DNA of 64,000 bases, taken from positions 530,721 through 594,720 of the forward strand of contig NZ_JAEHOB010000001.1 in the NCBI RefSeq assembly GCF_016464705.1, read 5' to 3'. Both the position numbers and the translations under genes were made by a program. Of the stretch, positions 16,199-24,735 are shown one piece after another (position 1 is the stretch's first letter; every line of letters starts with the position of its first letter). The notes under the pieces were generated by a model. It had not been told where the DNA came from. It did not search any database and saw nothing but the letters and a program-made list of their open reading frames with translations. Origin of the DNA: Qaidamihabitans albus (lineage in GTDB: Bacteria; Actinomycetota; Actinomycetes; Mycobacteriales; Pseudonocardiaceae).

Positions 16199-18589
16199 GT
16201 GACCTCGCCACTGCGTCGAAGGACCATCGCCGGAGCCACCGCGATCGCGGCCGCCCTGGCGTTGGTGACCGCGCCGGCCGCCGGTGCGGCCGGCACCGGC
16301 CCCGTGATCGCCGAGGTCTACGGCGGGGGTGGCAACTCGGGAGCGACGCTGACCACCGACTTCATCGAGGTGGCGACCGCCGGGCAGCAGGCGGCGAGCC
16401 TGGCCGGGCTGAGCGTGCAGTACCTGCCCGGCTCGCCGAGCGCGTCGAGCCGCTGGCAGTCCACGCCGCTGACCGGCACCGTCGAGCCGGGCGGCCGCTA
16501 CCTCGTCGCCGAGCGGCGGGGTGCGGGCGGCAGCGTCGAGCTGCCCACGCCGGACGCCGAAGGCGGGATCGCGATGAGCGCGACCTCGGGCACGGTCGCG
16601 CTCGTGACCGGCACGGACGTCCTGACCTGCCGCACCGCCGCCGACTGTGCCGCCGAACCGCGAATCATCGATCTCGTCGGCTACGGCGGCGCGACCGTGC
16701 GCGAAGGTGCACCCGCCCCGGGGACGAACAACACGACCGCGGTGGCGCGGACCCAGCTTGCCGACACCGACGACAACTCCGCCGACTTCGCCGCGGGCGC
16801 CCCGACACCGACGAACGCCGCGGGCGAGACATCGGGCGGCGAGGCCCCTGACCCGGTGTCCGCGCGGATCCACGAGGTGCAGGGCACCACCAGGATCTCG
16901 CCGCTGGCGGGTGAGGCCGTGACCGTTCCGGGCGTCGTCACGGCGACGCGGACGTTCGGCTCCAGCCGTGGCTTCTGGTTGCAGGACCCCGATCCGGACG
17001 ACGATCCCCGCACCAGCGAGGCGCTGTTCGTGTTCACCGGTTCGAGCACGCCCGGCGTGGCGCCGGGGGACGCGCTGAGCGTGACCGGCACGGTCGCGGA
17101 GTACTACCCGGACAACCCGGCCACCTCCGACTACCAGTCGCTCACCCAGCTCACCGGTGCGCAGTGGACGGTCACCACCACCGGTGGCGCCGTACCGGAG
17201 CCGCTGGCCATCGGACCGGACACCGTGCCGGGTGAGCTGGCCCCGCGGCCCGGCGGCAACATCGAGGGCCTGCCACTGGAGCCGGGCACCTACGCGCTCG
17301 ACTTCTGGGAGGCACACGAGAGCGAGCTGGCCGGTGTCAGCGACGTCCGGCTGGTCAGCCGCAGCACCGACTACAACGAGCTGTACGTCACCACCAAGCC
17401 CGGCGAACACCCGAGCGCGCGTGGCGGCACCGTCTACCTGGGCTACGAGCGGCCCAACACCGGCATCCTCAAGATCGAGTCGCTGATCCCCTTCGCGCAG
17501 CGGCCGTTCCCCCGGGCGAACACGGGCGACGTGCTCACCGGCGTGACCTCGGGCCCGATCGAGTACGACCGCTTCGGCGGGCACACCCTGATGGCGAACG
17601 TGCTCGGCGAGGTCAAGGACAACGGTCTTGAGCGCGAGGTCACCCGCAAGCAGCGCGGTGGTGAGCTCGCGGTCGCCACCTACAACGTGGAGAACCTGTC
17701 CGCCGCCGAGGACCAGGCGAAGTTCGACGCACTGGCGCGCGGCGTCGCCGAGAACCTCGCCGCGCCGGACATCGTGACCCTGGAGGAGATCCAGGACAAC
17801 AACGGCCCCGCCGGGGTCGGTGACGGCGTCGTCGCGGCCGAGGAGACGCTGCGCCGGTTCGTCGAGGCGATCGTCGCGGCGGGCGGGCCGCGCTACGAGT
17901 GGCGGCAGATCGACCCGCGGGACCGCGCCGACGGCGGCCAGCCGGGCGGCAACATCCGGGTCGGCTTCCTGTTCAACCCGGCCCGGGTGGCCTTCGTCGA
18001 CCGTCCGGGCGGCGACGCCACAACGGCGGTGGCGGTCGAGTCGCGGCGCGGCAAGGCACGGCTGTCGATCTCACCGGGGCGAGTCGACCCGGAGAACCCG
18101 GCCTGGGAGGACAGCCGCAAGCCGCTTGCCGGTGAGTTCGTCTTCCGCGGCCGGACCGTGTTCGTGGTGGCCAACCACTTCGCGTCGAAGGGTGGCGACC
18201 AGCCGCTGCACGGGCGCTTCCAGCCGCCGACGCGCGGTTCGGAGGTGCAGCGGATCGAACAGGCGCGGGTGCTGCGCGGGTTCGTCGACGAGCTGCTGGC
18301 GGCCGACCGCCGGGCGAACGTGGTGGTGGCCGGGGACATCAACGACTTCCCGTTCTCGCCGGCCGTGCGGACGCTGACCGAGGGCGGCGCGCTCACCGCG
18401 CTGATCGACACGTTGCCGCGGAACGAGCGGTACAGCTACGTGTACGAGGGGAACTCGCAGGTGCTCGACCACGTGCTGATCTCCGCCGGACCGCGCCGGG
18501 TCGACTACGACGTGGTGCACATCAACGCGGAGTTCGCCGAGCAGGCCAGTGACCACGACCCGCAGGTCGTGCGCTTCATCCCTCGGTGA
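16199..18589 (+). CDS. Secreted endonuclease/exonuclease/phosphatase with lamin-tail domain
   Basis: A 796-residue exported protein. A twin-Arg-like/Sec signal (L-R-R-R-T-I-A-G-A-T then a hydrophobic stretch to A-A-G-A-A-G) ends near residue 32. A lamin-tail-like beta domain (I-A-E-V-Y-G-G-G-G-N-S-G, F-I-E) and a middle OB-like region follow. The C-terminal EEP domain has A-T-Y-N-V-E-N-L near 500, E-E-I-Q-D-N, A-N-H-F, G-D-I-N-D-F and the final S-D-H-D-P. All metal/catalytic residues are present, so extracellular DNase or phosphodiesterase activity is likely. The start is GTG with GAGAGGA upstream. A palindromic terminator follows the stop. Confidence 0.88.
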   Translation: MTSPLRRRTIAGATAIAAALALVTAPAAGAAGTGPVIAEVYGGGGNSGATLTTDFIEVATAGQQAASLAGLSVQYLPGSPSASSRWQSTPLTGTVEPGGRYLVAERRGAGGSVELPTPDAEGGIAMSATSGTVALVTGTDVLTCRTAADCAAEPRIIDLVGYGGATVREGAPAPGTNNTTAVARTQLADTDDNSADFAAGAPTPTNAAGETSGGEAPDPVSARIHEVQGTTRISPLAGEAVTVPGVVTATRTFGSSRGFWLQDPDPDDDPRTSEALFVFTGSSTPGVAPGDALSVTGTVAEYYPDNPATSDYQSLTQLTGAQWTVTTTGGAVPEPLAIGPDTVPGELAPRPGGNIEGLPLEPGTYALDFWEAHESELAGVSDVRLVSRSTDYNELYVTTKPGEHPSARGGTVYLGYERPNTGILKIESLIPFAQRPFPRANTGDVLTGVTSGPIEYDRFGGHTLMANVLGEVKDNGLEREVTRKQRGGELAVATYNVENLSAAEDQAKFDALARGVAENLAAPDIVTLEEIQDNNGPAGVGDGVVAAEETLRRFVEAIVAAGGPRYEWRQIDPRDRADGGQPGGNIRVGFLFNPARVAFVDRPGGDATTAVAVESRRGKARLSISPGRVDPENPAWEDSRKPLAGEFVFRGRTVFVVANHFASKGGDQPLHGRFQPPTRGSEVQRIEQARVLRGFVDELLAADRRANVVVAGDINDFPFSPAVRTLTEGGALTALIDTLPRNERYSYVYEGNSQVLDHVLISAGPRRVDYDVVHINAEFAEQASDHDPQVVRFIPR

Positions 18590-18596
18590 GCCCGCC

Positions 18597-18642
18597 CTCG
18601 TGAGTGCGCACGCGAGTTAGAACTCGGGTGCGCACTCACGAG
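18597..18642. repeat. 46-bp palindromic repeat, copy 3 (left border of AAA gene)
   Basis: The arms CTCGTGAGTGCGCACGCGAG and CTCGGGTGCGCACTCACGAG surround TTAGAA. It lies after the convergent nuclease and AAA-ATPase genes. Including flanks, 50 bases (18595-18644) are identical, in the same orientation, to the copy at 20213-20262 on the other side of the AAA gene. Confidence 0.88.
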
Positions 18643-18658
18643 TGACGGGGCAGGCTCC

Positions 18659-20116
18659 CTAACCGAGCAATAACGCCAGGACGGGCGCGGGCACCGCCCA
18701 CACCGACGAGGAAAGATCGGTGATGTTCTTCGTGGCGAGGACACCCCGTCCATACTTTGCTTCCAGCACTCGGCTCTCGGACCGCCAGCCGGACGGCACC
18801 CACTTCGACTCGACGGGCACCGTCCAGCGATCGCCGCACGGACTCGCCACCGGCACTGGCGCAAGGTCGACTTCGTTACCCGCTCCGGTTCGGACATACC
18901 CGATCGTGTCCGCGTTGGTCAGCCTCCCCGGGCTGGCCGCGTCGAGCGCGCGGGCCACGGCCGTACCGAGTGCCGCCTCGCTCAGGGTGCTGAAGTCTGG
19001 TTGGGACAAACCGGGGCGCAGTCGTGAGCCGAGCCACGCCAGGATCGGATCCGCAAGATAGAGCTTCGCCTGCGCACCTGCCACTCGGCGGCCCGAGTCA
19101 CCGACTTGGGGACACCAGATGGCCGCGAAAGTGGCAACAAGCCGGTTAAGGCGGCTGGTCAGTGCATCGCGGCCGAGCCCAAGTCGGTTGGCCGTATCGC
19201 GGATGTTGAGTGGCGAACTTCCCCGGGAATGTAGCTCGGCGATCAGCAGCGGTACGGAGTCCCGGGGCGCCGCGGGATCGATATCGGCCGATAACCACGC
19301 CGCCAGGTCAGTGAGGAACTCGGCGGAGGTCATTCCCTCTCGATGATGCTCGGTGACGGCACGAGGAAATCCCCCCGCTTCCAGATAGCGTTGCCACGCC
19401 AAATCGAGATCTTCTGTGAACGGTTCTAGTGTCCGAATTGCTTCGGCGGCGTCGGCCGACTGGAGATCAGCGGGGTCGGTCACTGGAGGCAGCGGAACAT
19501 CCGTACCGATCGAGGCCAGATGGTCCCGGAACGACATCGGCAGCAAAAGACGGAATGGAGTCCGAGCACCCCCTGTACGTCCTGCGCCCAGATCGCGAAC
19601 CGCTTCCTCCGCGTAGGCGGCGGACGAGCCGGTCAGGACCACGGTCTGCTCGCCGAAGTTCGAGTTGTCCCGCAGGCTCTTGACTTCGGATGTCCAGCCC
19701 ACGATCGACGTGATCTCGTCGAACACCCATACGCGCCTCGCGTCCGGTGCCGCCCGGGTCAGGTCCGTCCCGAGCGCGACCGTCCGACGCAGCTCACGTG
19801 TGGTGAACGTGTCGCCGGGTGCGTAGATGACCTGCCAGGGGGAAAGGTCGTGTCGACTGCACAGCGCGGCAATGAGGTCTTTCAGCGCCACGGATTTGCC
19901 GACCCGCCTGGGCCCGCGCACGACGTAGAGGCCGTTGCCCACCGGAGCGGTCGCGATGTCGTCCAGCGTGGTCGCCCGATAGCCGAGGTCGTACCGCGCG
20001 CGTTCCCGCAGTGAGCGATCTTGGCTGGTCCAAAGCGTGGGATCGCCGTCCGTCGCCGCAGCCCGCCACCACGGATTCATCTGCCGGAGGAACGCCCTCA
20101 ACTCATCGTCGCGCAC
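18659..20116 (-). CDS. AAA+ ATPase with DUF4143-like C-terminal domain
   Basis: A 485-residue ATP-binding protein of the AAA_14/DUF4143 type. The P-loop R-G-P-R-R-V-G-K-S is near residue 67, Walker B V-W-V-F-D-E-I near 123 and sensor V-L-T-G-S-S-A near 153. A winged-helix-like linker (I-R-D-T-A-N-R-L-G-L-G) follows, then a restriction-nuclease-like tail with N-E-V-D-L and V-P-V-E-S-K-W. Such proteins are common, mobile and of uncertain role. I start at GTG 20116, but no ribosome site is seen and the frame stays open into upstream repeats. The gene is clearly richer in A/T than its neighbours and sits between two identical palindromes, which points to acquisition. Confidence 0.82.
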   Translation of the reverse strand: MRDDELRAFLRQMNPWWRAAATDGDPTLWTSQDRSLRERARYDLGYRATTLDDIATAPVGNGLYVVRGPRRVGKSVALKDLIAALCSRHDLSPWQVIYAPGDTFTTRELRRTVALGTDLTRAAPDARRVWVFDEITSIVGWTSEVKSLRDNSNFGEQTVVLTGSSAAYAEEAVRDLGAGRTGGARTPFRLLLPMSFRDHLASIGTDVPLPPVTDPADLQSADAAEAIRTLEPFTEDLDLAWQRYLEAGGFPRAVTEHHREGMTSAEFLTDLAAWLSADIDPAAPRDSVPLLIAELHSRGSSPLNIRDTANRLGLGRDALTSRLNRLVATFAAIWCPQVGDSGRRVAGAQAKLYLADPILAWLGSRLRPGLSQPDFSTLSEAALGTAVARALDAASPGRLTNADTIGYVRTGAGNEVDLAPVPVASPCGDRWTVPVESKWVPSGWRSESRVLEAKYGRGVLATKNITDLSSSVWAVPAPVLALLLG

Positions 20117-20141
20117 ACGGTGACCGTAGCGTAGCGAGATA

Positions 20142-20202
20142 GGTTCTGGCGGGACGGCCCGCCAAAACCGGGGGGGTTTTGGCGGGACGAACCGCCAAAA
20201 CC
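20142..20202. promoter_or_regulatory. Two tandem palindromes upstream of the AAA-ATPase gene
   Basis: Two hairpin units stand 33 bases apart: GGTTCTGGCGGG-N4-CCCGCCAAAACC and GGTTTTGGCGG-N6-CCGCCAAAACC. The right arm of the first and the left arm of the second also pair across the G-tract. Their place just before the AAA gene suggests an autoregulatory operator or a recombination end. The gene itself begins 25 bases downstream on the minus strand. Confidence 0.65.
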
Positions 20203-20214
20203 GGTAAAGCCCCC

Positions 20215-20260
20215 CTCGTGAGTGCGCACGCGAGTTAGAACTCGGGTGCGCACTCACGAG
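20215..20260. repeat. 46-bp palindromic repeat, copy 4 (right border of AAA gene)
   Basis: Identical to copy 3 and in the same orientation, 1618 bp away. It stands two bases after the stop of the coiled-coil gene, where a terminator would be expected, but at the 5' side of the AAA gene. The pair therefore frames the AAA gene as a direct repeat. Confidence 0.88.
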
Positions 20261-20262
20261 TG

Positions 20263-20628
20263 CTAGCGGGAGCGCCAGCCCAGGTTAAGGATCGCCTGCG
20301 TGAGCTCGTGGTAGGCGGACCGCACGTCCTCCGCGTAGCGGTCCATCAGCTCGCCGCGCGCGGAGTCGGCCGGCGCCGGCGGCTCACCCGCGTCGAGCCA
20401 GGACAGCCGGGACACGTTGTCGCACGCCATGCGCCACCACCGCTGCGCACGCTCGGCCATTCGCTGCTCCCGCTCGGTGGCCGCGGTGACGGCCGCCGCG
20501 GCCGCGCCGATCTCGGCGTCGAGCTCCGCGGCCCTGGCCAGCTCCCACGAGCGCAGGTCGTCGGCCGCCTTGCGGGCCAGCGCGATGACCTCCTTGTAGC
20601 GCATCGCGGCGGTGGCGTCGTCACTCAT
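20263..20628 (-). CDS. Small coiled-coil hypothetical protein of the FtsK operon
   Basis: A 121-residue protein without a recognised family. Residues 5-75 are almost all helical, Ala/Glu/Arg-rich with heptad spacing, containing W-W-R-M-A near 65; the C-terminal part holds Y-A-E-D-V-R-S-A-Y-H-E-L. No signal or membrane segment. It overlaps the end of the FtsK-like gene by eight bases and is the last gene of that operon, so it probably works with the ATPase as an adaptor or substrate. Confidence 0.72.
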   Translation of the reverse strand: MSDDATAAMRYKEVIALARKAADDLRSWELARAAELDAEIGAAAAAVTAATEREQRMAERAQRWWRMACDNVSRLSWLDAGEPPAPADSARGELMDRYAEDVRSAYHELTQAILNLGWRSR

Positions 20629-23380
20629 CGTCGGGCTCCGGCCGGTGGAAGGGGATGACGACCTCGGGCGAGGAGTGCGTGGTGCGGTCGAAGAACAGCG
20701 CGCGGCCCGGCCGAGGCGCCCAGTGCACCACCTGCCCCGCGCACAGCGGGCTGAGCTCGTTGCCCTGCACGTCCAGTGCCGCCCAGGCGCCGATGTCGTC
20801 GGTCCCGCCGAAGCCCAGCGTGTCCTTCAGCCGCGCGATGCCGCGCCACCAGCCCAGCACGTGTAGCCCCTTGCCCGGCCCCTGCTTGAGCAACACCCGC
20901 AGGTGGTCCAGACCGCTCTGCTGACCGGGCGCCTTCTGCTCGAGCGCGGGCAGCGCGGCGTCGACACCGTAGAGCACGAGCATCCGGTGGGTGCGAACGT
21001 CGGACAGCTCGGCGGCCAGCGTGGCGCACCGGTCGGGCAGGTCGCCGGGATCGACGACGTCAACCTTGTGCCCTCCGGCGGTGAGCCGGTCGGCCAGCTC
21101 GGTCACGGCGGACCGGCATGCGTCCACCGGGCAGGCGAGCACGAACTCGACCTCGCCGGGCTGGTACTGGCGCGCCAGCGAGCGCGCGGCCGAGTCCAGA
21201 ATGGACAGCGCCTCGCGGGTGCTCGTGCCGAGCACCGCCAGGTTGCGGCCGGGTGCCCCCGACATCTCCGCCCCGCGCGCGGTGTCGGCCACGTCGATCG
21301 ACTGGCCGACGAGAGCGAACGGGCGCGCGGCCGGTCCCAGCCCGGTGAAGGCGGGTGACGTGTCGAGCCGCGGCGCGTGCGCGCCGTCGAACAACCGGGG
21401 CTGTGCCTGCCCGGCGTAGCGTTCCCACAGCTTCCGCTGTAGCGCGGGGAACACTCCCTTCGCGCTGGCGTCCGGGACGTGCGCGAGCTGGTTGCCGTGC
21501 GCGACACCGGAGTCGTGGTTGATCACGGCGTGCCAGCGCGGCGCGGCGACGGCGGCCTGGTTGGCCTCCGCGAGCACCCGCCGCGCCTTGGGCATCGCGA
21601 TGCGCAGCGTGCACTGCTCGAACACCGCGGGCTTGCCCCAGAACGCCTCGATCCCGGCGATGTCCTGGCTCGCGAGTATGAGATGGATGCCCTGCGACCG
21701 GCCGCGGCGGGCGATGTCCTCCAGCAGCGAGGTGGCCAGTGAGGTCACCGTGTCGCGCCCGGCGAACAGGTACTGGAACTCGTCGATCACGGCGACGATC
21801 CGCGGCCAGTGCCCGCCGGGGTCCTGCTCGCGCAGCTCGGCCAGGTTGGTCACCTCGTGCTCCTTGGCCGCGGCGGAGCGCCTGCGCATCTCGTCGGCGA
21901 GGAACCGCAGCAGGGCCAGGCCGAACTCGCGGTCGGTGTTGACGTTGACCCCGACCAGCCGCGCGTGCGGCAGCCAGCTCTCGTCCTTGCGCCCAGGAGC
22001 CAGGCCCGCGAACGACACGCCCTCCTTGAAGTCCAGCAGGTACAGCGACAGCTCGTCCGGCGGATACCGCGCGGCGAGGCTGCCCAGCAGCGCGTAGAGG
22101 AAGTTGGTCTTGCCCGACCCGCTCGGCCCGCCGATCAGCGCGTGCGGCGTGGCGTCACCGATCACCACCTCGACCGGTTCGCCCTCGTGGAAGCCGACGG
22201 GGGCCCGCAGCTCGCGGCCCGAGTGCTCACGACCGAACTCGGTGGGCAGCAGGTCCGGGAAGGAGCGCGGGCCGCCCTGCTTGGCGACGAGTGCCTCGGC
22301 GATCCGCCCGGCCGCGGTGCCCGCCTGCCCGGCGGGCAGCGGCGGGTCGAGGTTCACCACCAGGTCGGTGCCGGTCATGCTGCTGATGGCACGCCGGTCG
22401 TCGAGCAGGCTGATCGTCTCCACGGCGCCACCGAGCACGGTCGGCACGTCCACCAGGATCAGCGAGATGCCCGCGTCGAGCGCGCCGCTGGCCACGCGCT
22501 TGAGGTCCCGCAGCTGCTCGGGCGGCAGGTCCTCGCCGTTGCCGTAGAGCACCGCGATCCGCCACGGCTCGACGCGCTTGCCGGTGGCCTCGCGCAGCGC
22601 GCGCAGGGACGTGTGCCCGGCCTGCATCGTGTGCGCGTGGATGCGGCGGATGTGCCCGGCGAACTCGTCGAGCAGGTCGACCAGCCGCGCCGGGTCGTGC
22701 ACGGTGAGGGCGCTGGTGCGGCTCAGCGCGTAGAAGTTGGGCAGTACGGCGGTGAGCTGGCCGACGTCCCACAGGTGGACCTTCACCGCGCCCGGCTCGA
22801 ACGTGCTGAGCACGCGCAGCAGCAGGCTCTCCACCAGCGCGTCGACGGCCTCGCGGGTCCGCGGCGCGGAGGTGATCGACAGGTGCGACTCGTCCAGCAG
22901 CGGCACCGCCACGTCGAAGGTCAGCTCGGTGCCCGGCGTACGGCCGGCCGCGGACCCGTCCACAGTGGAGGAGCCGATGCGCCACAGCTCAGGCGCGCGG
23001 ACGCCGGGGTTGGTGCCCACCCGGCCCAGCCAGTCGCCGGGCGGACGGCCCGCGGGTCCGGGCGCGGCGGCCGTCACCAGCTCGCGCAGCCGCTTCGGCC
23101 CGTCGGCCCACTCGCCGTAGAACTGGGCGCGGACGCTGCCGAGCCAGGTGAGCACGTCGGCCATCGCGGGATCGCGCATCCGCTCGGCGACGCGTGGATC
23201 CTCGTCGGCGCGTTCCATCCCGGCCCGCACGATGAGCTGTTCCAGTTCCAGCTTGGCCAGGTCGGCCTCCGCCGCCGTGCGGGCGTTGCGCGCCGCGCCG
23301 AGGGCCAGCCCGATCCGGTTCCGCAGCTGGTCGAGCGCGGCCATCACCCGGCCGCGCCGCTCGCTGGACCTGCGTCCCAT
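20621..23380 (-). CDS. Soluble FtsK/SpoIIIE (EccC-like) ATPase
   Basis: A 919-residue motor protein with no membrane segments. The N-terminus is coiled-coil (about 10-60). A complete FtsK domain lies at about 400-650, with Walker A G-G-P-S-G-S-G-K-T (417-425, K424), L-L-D-F-K-E-G-V near 449 and Walker B I-V-A-V-I-D-E-F (D533/E534), then R-R-G-R-S-Q-G-I-H-L-I-L-A-S-Q. A second, degenerate ATPase module follows from about 700, with G-T-S-T-R-E in place of a P-loop. The layout resembles the multi-ATPase EccC motor of type VII secretion without its membrane anchor. It is preceded by two tiny helical genes and followed by a coiled-coil gene, all tightly spaced. Confidence 0.87.
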   Translation of the reverse strand: MGRRSSERRGRVMAALDQLRNRIGLALGAARNARTAAEADLAKLELEQLIVRAGMERADEDPRVAERMRDPAMADVLTWLGSVRAQFYGEWADGPKRLRELVTAAAPGPAGRPPGDWLGRVGTNPGVRAPELWRIGSSTVDGSAAGRTPGTELTFDVAVPLLDESHLSITSAPRTREAVDALVESLLLRVLSTFEPGAVKVHLWDVGQLTAVLPNFYALSRTSALTVHDPARLVDLLDEFAGHIRRIHAHTMQAGHTSLRALREATGKRVEPWRIAVLYGNGEDLPPEQLRDLKRVASGALDAGISLILVDVPTVLGGAVETISLLDDRRAISSMTGTDLVVNLDPPLPAGQAGTAAGRIAEALVAKQGGPRSFPDLLPTEFGREHSGRELRAPVGFHEGEPVEVVIGDATPHALIGGPSGSGKTNFLYALLGSLAARYPPDELSLYLLDFKEGVSFAGLAPGRKDESWLPHARLVGVNVNTDREFGLALLRFLADEMRRRSAAAKEHEVTNLAELREQDPGGHWPRIVAVIDEFQYLFAGRDTVTSLATSLLEDIARRGRSQGIHLILASQDIAGIEAFWGKPAVFEQCTLRIAMPKARRVLAEANQAAVAAPRWHAVINHDSGVAHGNQLAHVPDASAKGVFPALQRKLWERYAGQAQPRLFDGAHAPRLDTSPAFTGLGPAARPFALVGQSIDVADTARGAEMSGAPGRNLAVLGTSTREALSILDSAARSLARQYQPGEVEFVLACPVDACRSAVTELADRLTAGGHKVDVVDPGDLPDRCATLAAELSDVRTHRMLVLYGVDAALPALEQKAPGQQSGLDHLRVLLKQGPGKGLHVLGWWRGIARLKDTLGFGGTDDIGAWAALDVQGNELSPLCAGQVVHWAPRPGRALFFDRTTHSSPEVVIPFHRPEPDDE

Positions 23381-23385
23381 CCCGG

Positions 23386-23631
23386 CTACAGCCTCGACCG
23401 GTAGCGATCGAGCAGGTCGTCGATGCCGCTGAGCCGCCCGTGCTGCCGGTCGATCTGTGCGAGCGCCTGCGCGAGCTGAGGGGGCAGCCAGGGCTGGGCC
23501 TGTGCCTGCGCGTCGACGATGGCCCGCCGCGACTCCTCGAGCAGGGACCTGGCCTGGTCGGTGTGTGCGCGGGCGTCGGCGACCCCGGCGTGCACCGCGG
23601 TCAGCAGTTGGTGCAGGGCGTCGAGCGACAT
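23386..23631 (-). CDS. Small helical protein (81 residues)
   Basis: The product is 81 residues and almost entirely helical, with two predicted helices (about 3-33 and 50-78) broken by P-W-L-P-P. The motif L-S-G-I-D-D-L-L-D-R-Y-R-S-R-L ends the protein. There is no W-x-G motif, signal or membrane segment. The size and hairpin form recall ESX/WXG100-like partners, but that is resemblance only. GAGGAG stands just before the ATG; the next gene, the FtsK-like ATPase, begins five bases after the stop. Confidence 0.75.
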   Translation of the reverse strand: MSLDALHQLLTAVHAGVADARAHTDQARSLLEESRRAIVDAQAQAQPWLPPQLAQALAQIDRQHGRLSGIDDLLDRYRSRL

Positions 23632-23646
23632 GGACTCCTCAGCTGT

Positions 23647-23907
23647 CTACAGGCGCGCCGAGTAGGCGTCGGCGGACGAGATGCAGGCCTGGATCGTGCT
23701 CTGCGTGCCGTTGATGCCCTGTAGCGCCTCGGCGAGCAGGCCGTGTGCCTGGTTGACCTCCTCCTGCGTGCTGCCGGAGGTCGCCTGGGCCAGCGTCTGC
23801 TGGGCCTCCTCGAGCGACTGGGCGGCCTGCTGAAGTGCGGCGACGCTAGCGGAAGCCTTCTCGTTCGCGAGGGCGATCCCCGCGCGGATCTCTTCCACTC
23901 CGGGCAT
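23647..23907 (-). CDS. Small helical protein (86 residues), first gene of the FtsK operon
   Basis: An 86-residue, Ala/Gln-rich helical hairpin: helix one about 3-40 (V-E-E-I-R-A-G-I-A-L-A-N-E-K-A), a turn at A-T-S-G-S-T, helix two to the end. No export signal or W-x-G. Small proteins of this look recur beside FtsK-like genes in actinomycetes, though I cannot name the family with certainty. AAGGAG eight bases before the ATG fixes the start; the frame upstream is open but lacks such a site. It likely pairs with the next 81-residue protein. Confidence 0.75.
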   Translation of the reverse strand: MPGVEEIRAGIALANEKASASVAALQQAAQSLEEAQQTLAQATSGSTQEEVNQAHGLLAEALQGINGTQSTIQACISSADAYSARL

Positions 23908-24229
23908 GGGGCGGACTCCTTGGTGAAGCCGGGTGTCTCGATACCAACGTAGCGTGACCGAGCGACTCCGGACAGCTGTCATGTGGGCGATAGTGTGACT
24001 ACTTTGCGCATCCGTCTACGGCAGAACGCCGGACCGTGGAGCGGCCCGGCGTTCTGCCGTGTCGAGGCGCGGAGCAGGGATGCCCGCTCGGTCCGAGCTC
24101 GAATCCCTGCGATGGCACGAAGACTAGTGGAGGGCCGTCCGGACCCGAACGCAGCCCCGTCGGCGTTGGCGTGCCTGGGAAAACGGATTCACCCGGCCGT
24201 GCCATCGCAAGCCGGCCGTCGCCGAGCGT
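23908..24229. other. Intergenic region with nested inverted repeats
   Basis: No convincing gene is seen. The left part carries the promoter side of the FtsK operon. Besides the strong hairpin at 24018-24060 there are GCAGGGAT (24074) with ATCCCTGC (24103) enclosing CTCGG/CCGAG, and TGCGATGGCACG (24108) with CGTGCCATCGCA (24198). A 68-codon minus-strand frame covers this but has no coding look. Parts resemble a tRNA T-arm, but no tRNA can be folded. Confidence 0.5.
24018..24060 (-). terminator. Strong hairpin terminator
   Basis: ACGGCAGAACGCCGG pairs perfectly with CCGGCGTTCTGCCGT (15 bp) around a 13-base loop. It lies downstream of the leftward 137-residue gene and upstream of the leftward FtsK operon, so it should insulate the two. 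Confidence 0.75.
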
Positions 24230-24643
24230 TCAGGGGGCGTCGTCACCCTGCGCGCGACCGACGCGCGCGAGGAGCCGCTCGCTGAGCACGACATCGTGCG
24301 GCAGCCGTTCGAGTTCCCGCCAGTCCACGACGACTCCCTGCCCGCGGAGATCGGCGGCGAGCGCGGCCCAGTGGTCGGCCTCCATGTCCGCCCGCGAGTG
24401 TCCGCCGAACGGCTCGTCCGGTCCGACCACGACGCGGGACGTCTCCTCGATCTCCTCGGCCGACATCGTGGGCCAGGGACCGGAGGCGCCGCCGCCGGAG
24501 ACGGCCCAGCCTCGGTCGTCGAGGAGCAGCAGCCGGCGACCGTCCACGAGTTCGGCCTCCTGGCGCAGGGAGACCGATACCTGCCGCGCGCCGGCAGCGT
24601 CGTCGAGATCAGCGAAGGTCACCAGGCGCACTACCGCGGACAT
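24230..24643 (-). CDS. Hypothetical protein (137 residues)
   Basis: No family is recognised. The protein is acidic, soluble and has a mixed pattern: an N-terminal beta-like segment ([13 protein letters not shown]), L-L-L-L-D-D-R-G-W in the middle, [17 protein letters not shown] near 75, and helical segments at the end. Regular third-base GC bias supports real coding. It is alone on its strand and ends before the strong hairpin. Confidence 0.65.
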   Translation of the reverse strand: MSAVVRLVTFADLDDAAGARQVSVSLRQEAELVDGRRLLLLDDRGWAVSGGGASGPWPTMSAEEIEETSRVVVGPDEPFGGHSRADMEADHWAALAADLRGQGVVVDWRELERLPHDVVLSERLLARVGRAQGDDAP

Positions 24644-24735
24644 CTGCTCATACTCTCAACCCAGCCCGTTACCCGGGCCACGGATTTTCGACATCCGAGC
24701 CGGCTCGAAGACCTACCGCCGTGGAAGGGGATCCC

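Noticed and set aside
15638-17584. A 648-residue minus-strand frame across the epoxide hydrolase and nuclease genes
   Set aside because: It is a low-complexity Arg/Gly frame opposite two well-supported genes.
20263-23907. A complete type VII secretion locus
   Set aside because: No EccB, EccD, EccE, mycosin, PE/PPE or W-x-G protein is present; only a motor-like ATPase and small helical proteins.
24061-24215. A tRNA or integration site, because of a T-arm-like CTCGAATCC string
   Set aside because: The stem around the loop does not pair and no acceptor or anticodon arm can be drawn.
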